Of a stretch of 64,000 nt of DNA, positions 34,436-45,716 are shown one piece after another (within the stretch, counting starts at the first letter, position 1; each line of letters begins with the position of its first letter). Below the pieces are notes generated by a model, which saw nothing but the letters and a program-made list of their open reading frames with translations, ran no database searches and was not told the origin of the DNA. This stretch comes from Lichtheimia corymbifera B2541. Taxonomy: Eukaryota > Mucoromycota > Mucoromycetes > Mucorales > Lichtheimiaceae. The stretch is taken from positions 1 to 64,000 of the forward strand of contig JNEU01000970.1 in NCBI GenBank assembly GCA_000697475.1, read 5' to 3'. Position numbers and translations under genes: made by a program.

Positions 34436-36513
34436 ATGCCAGCACAGTCTTGGGAGGATCTTATCAACACTTTGGAATCTGCTCAACGTTCAGGATCGCA
34501 TGCACCTGTGATTCGGCATGCATCATCAACTTACGACCATTTACTTGCAAAGCTTGTAAAGATACTGGAGATTCGAGTGCGTTCCTTTGTCAAGACAGGA
34601 GAGTTTGAGAAGGCACAAGACGACGCCAGCAAGATACAGCAATGGAAACCTGAGTCAGTGGATGGATATCTTTTATCAGGCAACATATACGTACAATATG
34701 GTTACCACCGTAGAGCCATGGACGTATACAACAAAGGGTTGGCAACGGTAGCAACATCAAATCCAGATTACCAGCGGCTTGTTCAAGCAAAGTCTACATC
34801 GGCAGAGCAAAACGATAAAACCATCGATTTTATCAAGCGACTCCCACTCGAACCGGTAGCCAACATTCTGAGGATGATCGTGAATGATGAGCCTTTCGAC
34901 TGTGTCAACGCCCCTCTTTTGCATGTATCGAAGGCATGGAATGAAAAGATTCTTCAAATAGTCCCATTGCATTTCAGAATCACCGACGAGAGATGTCTCA
35001 ACGATGGCAATGATTTGATCACTTATGACGCCAATGTCCAATCACTGGATTATGTGTACAGCGCCATGTGCTACAAGCGATTGTCCAAGAAAGCAGATTT
35101 TTCTTCTCTTAAGCGTTTATACCTCGAAGGTAAAAGTAGACTTGTTTTGTTTAATGTCATGAGACTAATCGGTGCTGGATCATACCCATAGATCTCGGCC
35201 CACTGCTGAAAAGCGTATTGCCCAAATTGGTTCGACACTATGGTAAAACGCTCGAGCAATTAGTTATCGAAGCTGCCATGTCAAGGAAGGGTGACTCTAC
35301 TTTGAATTTGGACTCCATCAGGATAGCGTGTCCCAAATTGATATCATTCACTTGTCGAGGCGCAGCCAAAATGGACATTGCATTTGAAAGCAAGGGCAAT
35401 TGGTCATCGTTACGATCATTGGCGATTCACGTGGAGCTTACGAATTCATCGCACAGTATCATCAGCATGTTTGAACAACTGCCCTATCTTGAGGATCTTT
35501 CATTATCTTCATTCATATCATCCCGTACTTTGGTCGAGACAGTGCCTTGGTGTCCTTATTTGCGCTATTTGGCATTGGGTCCGGATACCATGTTACCAAC
35601 AACTTATGTGGATCGAAGCAAAGTGGGTCTTCAAGTACTGGATTTATCAATCACAGAAACATCCCACGTGCTTGAATTGTACAGTACCAAGGATATTGCA
35701 TCGATTTTACATGCACACGCCAGAACACTTGTAGCATGTCGGTTGCAGTTGCTTGATCTTCGTCCCCAGCCAGAAGGTTTACAATTGGATGCCGATATCT
35801 GCTTTGAGCGGCTGGTACGATTCGATTCTACACCCATGGAAAGTCCGCATCATATCGCTATCACGGATTGGATCATCACTCGAGCACCCATTCTCCAAGA
35901 GGTTCACCTTGATTCAACTGCCATCAATGAAAATATCGTTCAAGCCTTGATTCATCGCGATCGACTCGATACGCTCAATGTATTGGTTAATCCTGATTGC
36001 GTGCCCCTTTTACAAACCTTGGCTGCCCATCATCGAGACTTGGGTGCTCGATCATCATCCTTAACCACACTCGAACTATGTATTACTGATTCCTGGGAAG
36101 AAATCGTGGATGACTTGCTTTCAATTTCTGAATTGCCTTGCATCAAGACTCTCAAGCTGGATATTTCTGGTGTTTCAGATCGCACATTGGCTCGTTTTAT
36201 CAACGCATTTGCAACCACATCGCCGCAATTAGAATGCTTCAAGTTAATCTCCAGTGATCCTAGTTGGGTGTTTTACGAAACGTTGGCCGAGTTATCCCAG
36301 TTCCCGAACCTCAGACACTTGATGCTCGAAGGTTTCAACTTTAAGGATGGTATCAGGTCTTCACTGCAATGTCGTCACTTGCAAACGATAGAGCTTTGTA
36401 CTCATGATGCTCCATCCATGCGTGTGGCTTCATCATTGAAAGATGTGTTCCCATTCTTAAAGGTGTCACCCAGGCGACAATCAATTGTGGAGGAAACCGA
36501 GGTACGAGGATAA
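34436..36513 (+). CDS. TPR - F-box - LRR protein, copy 2, 671 aa, 2 exons
   Basis: Exons 34436-35129 and 35192-36513 join in frame (GAA-G / AT-CTC) to 672 codons including the stop. The TPR part reads EIRVRSFVKTGEFEKAQDDASK and GYLLSGNIYVQYGYHRRAMDVYNKGL. The F-box begins FIKRLPLEPVANILRMIV and includes LLHVSKAWNEKIL. About ten degenerate LRRs follow, with phrases such as LYLEG, LRSLAIHVEL, LEDLSLSSF and LRHLMLEGF. This order matches the architecture of yeast Dia2 and fission yeast Pof3, which are SCF substrate receptors; orthology is not claimed. The frame is fully intact. Confidence 0.85.
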
Positions 36514-36747
36514 AGGCATCATTGTAGCGTTCATGGATACATCTTCTTTTGTTTAGTAGTGGTATCAATCTTAGTCATGTTGAATAAAGTTTATTGCGTA
36601 AATAGGGATATGAAGCTACGTCAAATGCTATGTGGACTAAGTGTTGCATTAATTTTGTCGATCTTTGTGTGGTGGTGGTACCAATCCAGACTTTGGGTGT
36701 TAAAAAAGAACAACGTTCTATGCAAAGTTGTAGTTCCCTCCTCTACA

Positions 36748-38812
36748 ATGACCACACAAGACTTGCAAGAGCTTGGCCAACTTCCCACCATTGTTGCCTC
36801 GCATCGTGATGCAGCCACTGTCATTAGCAGAGCAACAAGTCGAATTCGTCATTGCATTGACACAAAGGACATGGACAAACTAGTCAGCTTGCTGGAGATT
36901 CGTTCGAAAGCGTTGGCCTTGGTCGCTTCGTTTGACGCAGCTTTACGTGACGCAGCCGTCATTCAATCACTGAACACCTTGTCTGCTATCGGCTATCAAT
37001 GTGCTGGGGATGTTTATCTACAGCAAGGACGACAACTGGCAGCTATCAATGAATTCACTAAAGGACTTGAGAATATGGCCGTTCCTGATTCGCAGCTGGA
37101 GAGATCATTACATGTCGCCAAGGAGCATTTGAGCAAAAAGATGGATCATATTAGCTTATTGCCTGAAGAAGTGGTTGTGACCAATATCATACCGAGATTG
37201 ATGGGACACCAGACGTTACATTCATCCAAACCATGCCCTTATTTGTATGTTTCCCGGATATGGCGAGAACGAGTCCTTCAATACGATCATCTTTCTTTCA
37301 GATTATCAAGGAACAGCAAAGAAAGCGACACCGCAGATGAAATGCAACAACATGCTGAGCTTATTCGTTTTGCACCTTTTACCGAATCATTACACGTGGG
37401 TCAGAAAGATGGAAAGGGACCATGGCATATTCTTTCACAAGCGAGCTTTCACTCTTTAAGGAAGCTGTACATTAAAGGCAAGTGGAATCTCCAGATTGAA
37501 TCTAATAGATCTTGATGTTGTATTAACTTCTTTATTATTAGGTGACGCATTTAATTGGCATGATCCAGGATCGCTTTCTGCTTTACGAATGATTGGTGAT
37601 GGGTTGACGCATTTGGAAATTGACATATGGCATGGGATGACGATGAAATTTGAGGATATTTTGGAACTGTGCCCAAACTTGGTATCATGCACACTTGGCG
37701 GCGGTGTTGCTTTGGATACGTCGTCTTTATGCAACCATGTATATCCAAAACTGATCCATCTTGCGATACGCAATCTCTATGTTACGCTTCCTCAAGAAAG
37801 CCTAGAAGCTATTTACAAGGCATTCCCTTCGCTGACCAAATTGCTCGCTAAACCTGCTATTGATACAAGGCCGCTTGCACTGATCAGTCAATATTGTCCA
37901 CGACTGCAATGGATTACGCTACAAAGTGGCTTCCTTCTCCCTCTTATTGGACACATCAATGGTATTCGCCATGCATTGATCCTTCAGTTTCGTCGCCAAT
38001 GTTACATGGAGGATGTGGTGTCGCTTGTCCGTGCTCATGCTGAACAACTTGAGCTACTCAATTTGATGGTCAGATCGATGAATGATGTTGATATATCGAC
38101 CCAGAATGATATTCAATTTCCTCAATTGGCTCAACTGGCTCTCCATTCCACTGAACACTACCATGCCGGATTTTCTACCTGGGTGATTTCGAATGCCCCA
38201 AACCTGCGTTATGTCAGGTTGATAGCTTCAGCCGTTCAATCAAAGACACTGGATTGCTTGATCTCCTTGCAACATTTGAACCGCATGGAACTCCGTTTTG
38301 AACCAGACTCATGTGACCAGAATTATCATCAAGCATTGGAAAGGTTGTTACAACATCACGTTCGTCTAGGAACCAGGTCGACTTTGGAAAAGCTTTCTTT
38401 ATTCAATGTTCTACCATCACCATCATCTTCTGGCTCTGTGATCCCATCATGGTTATATCCTGTCGCCCATCTTGTACGTCTGAGAATGTTTGCATTGATG
38501 ACCCAATTCGATATGGATGCTAGCTTTGTATCGTTTATGGAAGCATTGGCAGCGAATTGTGTCGCGTTGGAAGACATAGAGGTGACATGCGATCATGGCT
38601 TGGTGGCGGAAGGTGTGATTGCACCATTGCAACAACTCAAGAATCTCAAGTCTATTGCCATTTATTGTAACAGTCTACCGGAACATGATGTTCTGCAAAT
38701 GCAAAATTGCCCTGCCTTGGAATGCCTGTCAATTGATATGTCGGGTAACGCAGTGAGCCAAAGTACAAAAGATGCGCTTTCGGCCAGTATAAAAGAAGTG
38801 TGTATTACATGA
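36748..38812 (+). CDS. TPR - F-box - LRR protein, copy 3, 666 aa, 2 exons, GC-AG intron
   Basis: Exons 36748-37477 and 37542-38812 give 667 codons including the stop. The start is set at ATG 36748 (MTTQDLQELGQLP), by analogy with copy 2; the frame is open upstream to 36559 and would add a hydrophobic segment (SVALILSIFVWWW), but that region holds the AATAAA of copy 2. TPR: DAALRDAAVIQ, GYQCAGDVYLQQGRQLAAINEFTKGLE. F-box: ISLLPEEVVVTNIIPRL, YLYVSRIWRERVL. LRRs run to the C-terminus. The intron lies at the family position after LYIKG and uses a GCAAGT donor. Confidence 0.85.
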
Positions 38813-38924
38813 TAGATGCCTATCTAGACCTTAGCAGTTATATAAGTTGTATTAATGGTAGTAAATATGACTCCAATAAATACATCTGGCCATTCCTCCA
38901 TATCATTGAACCACGGGTTAGTTT

Positions 38925-40197
38925 TCATCGTAGTGGTGGTAGCTTTGAAGAGTTTAATATCCGGTGTTTTACGACAGAGCAGTCCATGCATGGGCAATTA
39001 ATATTCACTCGTAGCAGGTCATCAAATACTTGTCCTAAATTGTCTGCTTCAGACAATACGAATTGTCGTGCTTTCTCTGAGACACCGATTTTTGAATAGT
39101 CATGGAAACTCATGTCATTATCCCAGTATGTTTCATAAACAACGTGGTCGAGATATACAAGAAAATGCTTCCATACAGCATCAGGATTGTCCTGTCGTGG
39201 AATATCAACGCCAAGGATGCCAAGGATGCCATACACGTAGTCTACTGCCACGTAACATGACCGTTTCGATGAGCTGAGATGGTTGAAGAAGATGACAAGG
39301 GGCTCCAGATGATTTCCAATATCGTACAAACGCACTGCATCCTTTACAACCAATGGCGTGTTCAATAGCATATCACCTTTGAAGATTCGAGCCAGCAATA
39401 TGAGTATGCTTTATGATGAATGCACATCCATACTTACCCAGATGTAGTTTTCCCATTTGGAAATGATAATAAATGAGCGAATCAAGTACCACGGTGCATG
39501 TATCAGCATAGGTGCCAGATCTTTCAGAAAGTAATACAACACAAGAGGGAAGTATCGCTTCTTGCAAGGTCCATACACGCCTGAACCAACGACTGGCATC
39601 AATACTGCGGCCGCATTGCCACGCTTCCTTTATGAGATTCTGTGTAGTAGCCGCTGGTTCGTTTTCCACGTGATCATCATGAAGAGCATGATCCAATTGA
39701 TCCTTCCTGTCAGGCGTGAAGTATTCGATATCTTCAGGTGGACAATCAATCATGGCAAAGCATTTCTTACAGCGCCTATAGACCCCGCTCATGATTGCTG
39801 GTGGCGTATCCGACCTGCTGCACAGCACATCAATCCACCAATACCCAGGATTCGCCTTTAGCAAACTAAGCAGTGTCTCTCGTTTTTCGGGACGCATAGG
39901 GATAGGTTCGACAGCGATACCTTCTTCGTCAATAATGAGATCACTCACGTCCCACAAGTGCTCGTTGGGTTTGGTATCCCACAGATGCGATAATGCATAA
40001 AAGTCTTGCTCGAGAAAAGAGGTTTGCTGATGCTTCGAGGGGGTAAAAAGGGTCATCTTGCGTTGTTCGTTGGCATGAGGAACATACAAAAAGCGGATAT
40101 ATGGATGCCTGAATATCTCGCCTAATGTCCATTGCTGTTTAATCTCAATCTTCTCAGTGGACGTTCCAGCTAGCGAGCTGTATGCCTTGCACATCAT
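38925..40197 (-). CDS. HET-domain-like protein (heterokaryon incompatibility type), 403 aa, 2 exons
   Basis: Exons 39438-40197 and 38925-39376 join in frame (CTG-G / GT-GAT) to 404 codons including the stop; the start is taken at the ATG-ATG pair at 40195-40197, although the frame is open further upstream. HET-type blocks appear in order: FYALSHLWD, YWWIDVLCS, MSGVYRRCKKCFAMID, RWFRRVWTLQEAILPS and, across the intron, DYVYGILGILGVDIP. In ascomycetes HET-domain proteins trigger cell death on non-self recognition; in this lineage the role is unknown. The canonical LCIDQ is replaced by LCSRS. The gene sits antisense between F-box copy 3 and its relic. Confidence 0.75.
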
Positions 40198-40469
40198 TAG
40201 CTTATTTTCAATTCTCGGATGAATTGTGGTATTATACCTTCCGTAACGCTTGCATATTGAATGAAAGGAAAAAAAAGGTGGCAGTGTATTTACAATTTTG
40301 GTCTTGTTATCCCAAGCCTGCTGACGGGTGTAACCCGAATTGTGTAACTTTGATTTCTTCAACATGTGAAGCGGTTGCAGCGCAAGTCTCAATCATGCGT
40401 GGCAGACTACTCGGCCAACTATTTAACTGCATTACGCGTAGTAATACGTTGATTAGCATTATTAGCATG

Positions 40470-41120
40470 TATCAATACGTGTTGCCAAGGAACATTTGAG
40501 CAAGAAGATTGGATCCTGTTAACTTATTACCAACCGACTGTAAATCACATTGTCTCCGCCGCCTGTCAAGATGGTTATCATCAAGCATTGTAACAGGTTT
40601 TTCAGCATCACATCAACCTTGGCAAGCATCGAGTTTGGAAACCTGATCCTTGTACAGCATTCCTCCACCATCATCGGATGATGACACTACTATAGCCTCT
40701 TGGCTACTGTCTGCCGCTCATCTCTCACGTCTCAAGTCTCTCACACTATATGTGGAATTGAATATGATGCCAGCCTTTTCCGTGTATCGACGTATTATGG
40801 CAACGTTGTCATGTCCTGGAATTTATTACTTGCACTGCTTTGAATATACTGTGGGTGAATTTGGGTCACAAGTTGTGAACCAGCTGTGATTTATTAGCCA
40901 TTGGTGGATTCGGTGGAAGGGGGGGTGGGGAGCTTTCTCCATTGCAGCGCCTCGGAAATCTCAACCGCCTAGGAATCCATGCAAGGGCTCTACCTGAAGA
41001 ACATATTCTGCACTTGCAACACTCTCCTAGCAAAGTATCAATACATTTCTACCAACATTTTGAGCCAGAATACACAGGATACGCTTTTATCTAGCATCGA
41101 AGAAGTAGCATTCAAATGCA
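40470..41120 (+). pseudogene. Truncated relic of the TPR - F-box - LRR family (copy 3-like)
   Basis: Short blocks match copy 3 in order: TTGCCAAGGAACATTTGAGC at 40484-40503 (copy 3: GTCGCCAAGGAGCATTTGAG), then CTTATTACC. A jump of about 1.1 kb follows to a TATCATCAAGCATTG block near 40575. The later 3' blocks include CTCATCTCTCACGTCTCAAG near 40719 and the end of the LRR part (ATTGCAGCGCCTCGGAAATC, GAAGAACATATTCTGCA, TCTAGCATCGAAGAAGTAGC). Stops and frameshifts are frequent, so it is dead. Confidence 0.75.
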
Positions 41121-41656
41121 CGACATACACTCCAGCCATTGTTTCATTATCTTGCAACACAAAATAATAAATCGGCTTTTCCAGTTGACAATACTTCAAT
41201 AATCCTTTTTTTTTGAGGAAGATAATATGCTGCAGATATTGCACTAGTAGTGTCATGATACGCCGTAGAAACTTCTCTCTTAAATTTCATTAGAGAATAT
41301 GTAAGGGATGAAGCACCTGTCTTCCGTCGTTTTATAGTCATCATTGACATTCTCAGCGTTTACAAGCACGTACTCGCTCATGGACACCTGCTTTACGTGA
41401 CTGACGCCGATAGGCACCATATCTTGTAGATCCTTCACCTTGTCATCCGTTGCACATAAATGTGTGCAAGTATGGATTATTAGTAGAAAGTTACATATGT
41501 AAATGCAACATGGAGTTTCTACATATATGCAGGATATCTAGTAAGATTACATTCAGGGACATCCAGTGATTCTATCCATTCATAAGGGCATCCATACAAG
41601 TATCGATGGTACCTACAACTTTTTTTTTGATTGACCAACTGTTCATCTCTCCAAGT
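41121..41656. other. Intergenic region
   Basis: No gene seen between the F-box relic and the small secreted protein; the region is AT-rich with T8 and T9 runs near 41208 and 41621. Confidence 0.45.
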
Positions 41657-41824
41657 ATGCACAAGATCCTTTGGCTAGCCGTTATCTTTTCCGCACTGAT
41701 TTTGAATGTCTATGTTGCCGCTTACGAATACAAGACCAAGGCACCCAAATGCAGTGATTGCCCCACTTTTAAAGACGCTAAGAAGCGATCCTATTGCTAT
41801 ATATATTCTTATAAACAGAAGTAG
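41657..41824 (+). CDS. Very small secreted protein, 55 aa
   Basis: ATG at 41657 gives MHKILWLAVIFSALILNVYVAAYEY, a clear signal peptide, then a short basic mature part with three Cys (KCSDCPTF, SYCYIY) ending YSYKQK. It is intronless. The upstream frame is open but adds nothing signal-like. No family is recognised. The intact signal peptide is the only support, so the gene call is tentative. Confidence 0.45.
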   Translation: MHKILWLAVIFSALILNVYVAAYEYKTKAPKCSDCPTFKDAKKRSYCYIYSYKQK

Positions 41825-42257
41825 TGATACACAAACTCTCTTCATTTCCTACGTAAACATGATCGCCTGCGCATTCTTTTATCCTCCCACCGCAATAAAC
41901 CAATAATATGTCCAAGCTCAATTCGCAGTTATTAGTGGCTAGATGATAACAAGGTGTATATTCTCATGCAAATGGGATTAAAACAGCAGAGATGGGCCGC
42001 TTCATACATACGTAATCGGGAATACTGCTGTTGGCTGAGTGCTCTACACAAATGCAAGGGAGACTAAAGAAACGGGAAATATCGGGACACATTCCCAGCG
42101 AATGGGTTACATGTCAAAAAGTCTATTAACCAAATATGGATGTTAAGGAATAACCGCTCGGAGAAAGCGAAGATGGGAAATGTATACACAAAAGAAATGA
42201 AATACAGCGAGTGGGGAAGAGATAGATATATGCTAACGTATGCGAGGTGAGAGATGA
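41825..42257. other. Intergenic region
   Basis: No gene seen; it contains 3' flanks of the small secreted gene and of hexokinase. Confidence 0.45.
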
Positions 42258-43863
42258 TTATGCATTTTGATTGCTGGCAGCCACCATGGCAATGATGGCA
42301 GCACCAAGTCCAGACCCATCCTTTGCCAAATCAAATCGAATCTTGTTGACCGCCTCTTGACCAAATAATTCCTGCATCGCCTGTCGAATGTTGGTTTCAT
42401 AGTTGGGATATTTCTCAAACAATGACCCATCAATAGCCACGACTACGTCTTGTCCAATACGGCCAATGTGTGAAAGGACACCACTAAGACCACATGCTGC
42501 CAACCGTGCTGCTCGTGTGCCGACCCAGTCACAGATCAATTTTACCATCTTTCGATCCGTCAAGGTGGTGGATGGGATTTTCATGGTCGATTCCAGGATA
42601 TCTTTGGTATGAGACAGATCTTCAGTGTCATCCTCCTCAATCATGGATACATAGGCTGTGTCAAAGGCCCATTGAGTGTTGAAGATGGGTGATGATTCAC
42701 CATTAAAGAGTAAAAGGCGATCCACCAACATAAGCATGGCATTGCGACTAATCTCTCCAAGGTACATGCCGGCCACCATCTTTTCAAAGAATTGCTGGTT
42801 GACATTGCGGGATTCACGATTGATCTTGTTGTCATAAGGTGTCATGGGCAATACGCGGCGTTCACAGTCAAAAGCTCCCCATTCCATATTGACCACCATT
42901 TCAGTGTCCTTGCATGTCTCGTCCCATTTCTTGATCTTGTCAATCTTTTCATAATAACCTGCATGAAGATGAATAACCTGACCCAGTATACGGACTCTTC
43001 CCCCTCATACTTACAGGCATTGGACCCGGTTCCCATGATAACGCCCATGGCAGTCTCGGGATAACGATATGCGTGGGCCAACAAGGTGCCAACGGTATCA
43101 TTCACAATCTGGATTAGAAGAATAGCTGTGTTACCCTCCTGATGACCATATATGGAAGATAGTAAAAAGTCCACACCCCACTTTCCCGAGACTTACAGCA
43201 GCAATGTGTACCGACACACCACGGCGATCTAAAGCTTCTTGTAACATGAGAGCAGCGTCACGATCCACAGCATTTTTGCAAGAGAATCCCTTGGTCCATT
43301 GCTTGAGCACACCTCGATTGATGGCGGTTTGTAACACAGGGAATGAAAAAGTGTATCCAAGTTCAAGATGCTTATCCTTGAGTGATTCACGTTGTTGAAT
43401 AAAGCTCTCGATAGATTCGGCCATAAAGTCGCAAAGATCCATCATCTCTCCTGTTTTGAGTTCATCACTGATTCGAAACTTTTCTTGTTCAATCCTATGT
43501 TGTCCTCCTTGGCCAAGCAACTCGACAAGGCACACGCGTAGATTGGTACCGCCCAAATCAAGAGCAAGATATTGACCCGTCTCGTTACCAGTAGGCCGTC
43601 CACTAACATAGCTTGGAATCATAGCCACTAGAATAGTGTTAATATTGTGGTCATAAAAGCAGTGTCTTGCAGTCTTTTTTGTTACCAGTAGCACCATAAT
43701 GATCGAGGCCTTTACGCATCTCTTCCATAAACTGCTTGACAATCAGTTGTAACTGGCCGGTAGTCACCTCCAGCTCTTGAGCCAAGTGGTTGAGTGCTTC
43801 ATGTTGTGCATCAGTAGCACCTTCAACTTGATACTTGAAAGGAACACCATTAGCGACGGTCAT
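42258..43863 (-). CDS. Hexokinase family sugar kinase, 467 aa, 4 exons
   Basis: It phosphorylates hexoses with ATP at the entry of glycolysis. Exons 43686-43863, 43197-43627, 43015-43108 and 42258-42958 sum to 468 codons including the stop, the usual fungal length. Motifs: LALDLGGTNLRVCLVE (phosphate-1 loop), YTFSFPVLQ, LKQWTKGFSC (sugar binding), IVNDTVGTLLA with the catalytic Asp, GVIMGTGSNACY, MEWGAFD, FEKMVAGMYLGEI, VVVAIDGSLFEKYPNY and GSGLGAAIIA. The catalytic residues are all present. Hexokinase versus glucokinase cannot be separated by eye. Confidence 0.93.
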
Positions 43864-44301
43864 GTTGAGAATAGAAGGAGGAGGAAGAAAAGGTGGGTGG
43901 GGTTCAAGGCCGGGACATTGCCGTTTTGGAATCGGTTGGTGGGTAGCTTTGTGTAACAAGCAAGCGTGCTACTTAGCGTACTTTGGAAACCCACGTATCC
44001 TATATCAATGACACCAAGGCATCCCCAGATATACAATAGCAAGCGCCAACTATGCAATATGCATGGGGTGGTATCAACATTTAGAGTAGTAGATTAATCA
44101 TGTGCTCTTTTGCTGAATTACTCCTGATCCCTTATTGATTATCATAAATGCTTCAAACATGCAAACAAGGAATACTGATGATGATGATGATGATAATCAC
44201 AGTCCACCACAGCTGTCTCGTATGTGCGAATTTGATTTTATTTCTCGTTTTCTTTGTTCTTCACACATACAGTAGCACTTGAGTGTAGCTCGCTGCCACG
44301 T
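43864..44301. other. Hexokinase 5' flank
   Basis: Promoter side of the hexokinase gene, with a GAT trinucleotide run near 44176-44193. No gene seen. Confidence 0.45.
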
Positions 44302-44365
44302 GGTTGAACTCAACGGCAGTAGCCGACGAGATGGCGATTTTATCATGTTCCACGGGTTTGAAAGA
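44302..44365 (-). pseudogene. Short relic of the 3' end of the fox2/MFE-2 gene
   Basis: The stretch GGTTGAACTCAACGGCAGTA..AGATGGCGATTTTATCATGTTCCAC matches the minus-strand 3' coding end of fox2 at about 45740-45795 (GAGTTGAGCTCAACGGCAGC.., AGATGGCGATTTCGTCACG). Translated on the minus strand it gives VEHDKIAIS..AVEFN against [14 protein letters not shown]. The PTS1-encoding end is lost, and nothing of the rest of the gene is seen, so this is a 65-bp fragment. Confidence 0.65.
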
Positions 44366-45051
44366 ATCTGGTGGATCAGCTTGCATATTATGGGTAAGAT
44401 GTTGTTAGTAAAGAAGGATGTGCTGTGTTTTTGCATATGGTTACTGGTTAGGCACAACATCATGCATCATGGCTAAAAGACTGATTGACAATATACATAT
44501 TCACCTTTTCACAGCCTGGTGGCATTGCCCATGGCCGTGACTCTGAAGAAAATGATACAGCGAGAATAAATAAGCAGCTAAATGATGTCGTCATATGTTG
44601 TTAATACGTGTGTCCCTCCACCCAACCATGTCGCTTTATAACTTTTATGCAGAGCGATGCCCAGTAATTCACAGAAAGATAGGAAGGAGTTTTGAGACAT
44701 ATCGCAGTGGCAGATACACAATAGGAAGGTTGTAGGCATAAAACAGCTGATGATAACGCATGATTATGCTTGTAAAGTAGGTCGGTACAGAAATGTAGGG
44801 GCATAGTTGCAGCATCAATTCTGTGGCAGGAGATTGTTGCCGATCGAACGAATCGTACTATAGACAGACGTTGTGCACCAACTGACAGCCTTGATAACCC
44901 CTAATAAGGGATAACACCAAAAGATCGTTGCATGTATCTCAAGCCAAGAACATACGATTTAGCACCATGTAAGGCCAATCGTGTACAGTATAAATATTCT
45001 ATAGTTCTATGTGTGTGCGAAAGTACATTCATCTCACTCCTCAACATCGAT
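44366..45051. other. Intergenic region
   Basis: No gene seen. It holds the promoter of the secreted protein at 45052. Confidence 0.45.
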
Positions 45052-45522
45052 ATGATGATGATTCACCAAGAACGTCCTCATTATTTCCCCAAGCTACTGC
45101 TATGTCTTTGCGTGGTGCTATTGCTGGGAACATTGATCCCCTCCGTGGATGCTGTTTGGGTGAAAACGGTCAAATCCAAGGAAGAGGCTAAAACCGTGTG
45201 CAATGAAGTCAAAGGAAGCTATGAACGAGTCATCCCTTTATACCAGAATGACAATGGCAACGACGTGTTTTACAGTTGCGAGTATCCAAAGAAGGAGCAT
45301 CCATCCGAGTTCAACAGAAGCAAGCCATGTGACCCCAAGAAGTTTGGTCCCTATAACAAAGAAGGCCCGGTTCAAAATATCTACTACCAGTGCGACAATA
45401 ATGGGAAACTGCAATTGCTATTGTGCACCGGCATCGAAGGAAAAGGTTGCAGTTACCCTCTGGCTCCAACTCCTCCCACTCCAGAGGGACATCCAATGGA
45501 TGACGGTCTTTGGGGTCGATAA
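45052..45522 (+). CDS. Secreted cysteine-containing protein, paralogue of 54.1 kb copy, 156 aa
   Basis: The start ATG-ATG-ATG at 45052 gives a leader MMMIHQERPHYFPK followed by the hydrophobic LLLCLCVVLLLGTLIPSVDA, a signal peptide. The mature part has six Cys in the order KTVCNEV, FYSCEYP, SKPCDPKKFG, YYQCDNNGKL, LLLCTG and KGCSYP, and ends in a P-rich segment PLAPTPPTPEGH. Intronless. The domain is not recognised, but the same pattern recurs in the broken copy at 54.1 kb, so it defines a small family. Confidence 0.7.
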   Translation: MMMIHQERPHYFPKLLLCLCVVLLLGTLIPSVDAVWVKTVKSKEEAKTVCNEVKGSYERVIPLYQNDNGNDVFYSCEYPKKEHPSEFNRSKPCDPKKFGPYNKEGPVQNIYYQCDNNGKLQLLLCTGIEGKGCSYPLAPTPPTPEGHPMDDGLWGR

Positions 45523-45716
45523 CAAAGCTTATGGCTGTTTTGACGGCTTGAGCCATCCTTGATCCTACATGACCTCCTTTTCCCTTTCCCATTTTGTATC
45601 CTTCGATTCGTAAACATTATCATATGAAACAAAGTTTTTCATTGTTGAAAGAGATTAAGCTGAACATGACATACACACAATGGATGAAGGGGAATACAAA
45701 AGAAATAAAAAACAAT

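Noticed and set aside
36559..36747. Upstream extension of F-box copy 3 with a transmembrane segment
   Set aside because: The segment lies in the 3' flank of copy 2 (AATAAA inside), and copies 1, 2 and 4 start without such a segment; kept only as an alternative start.
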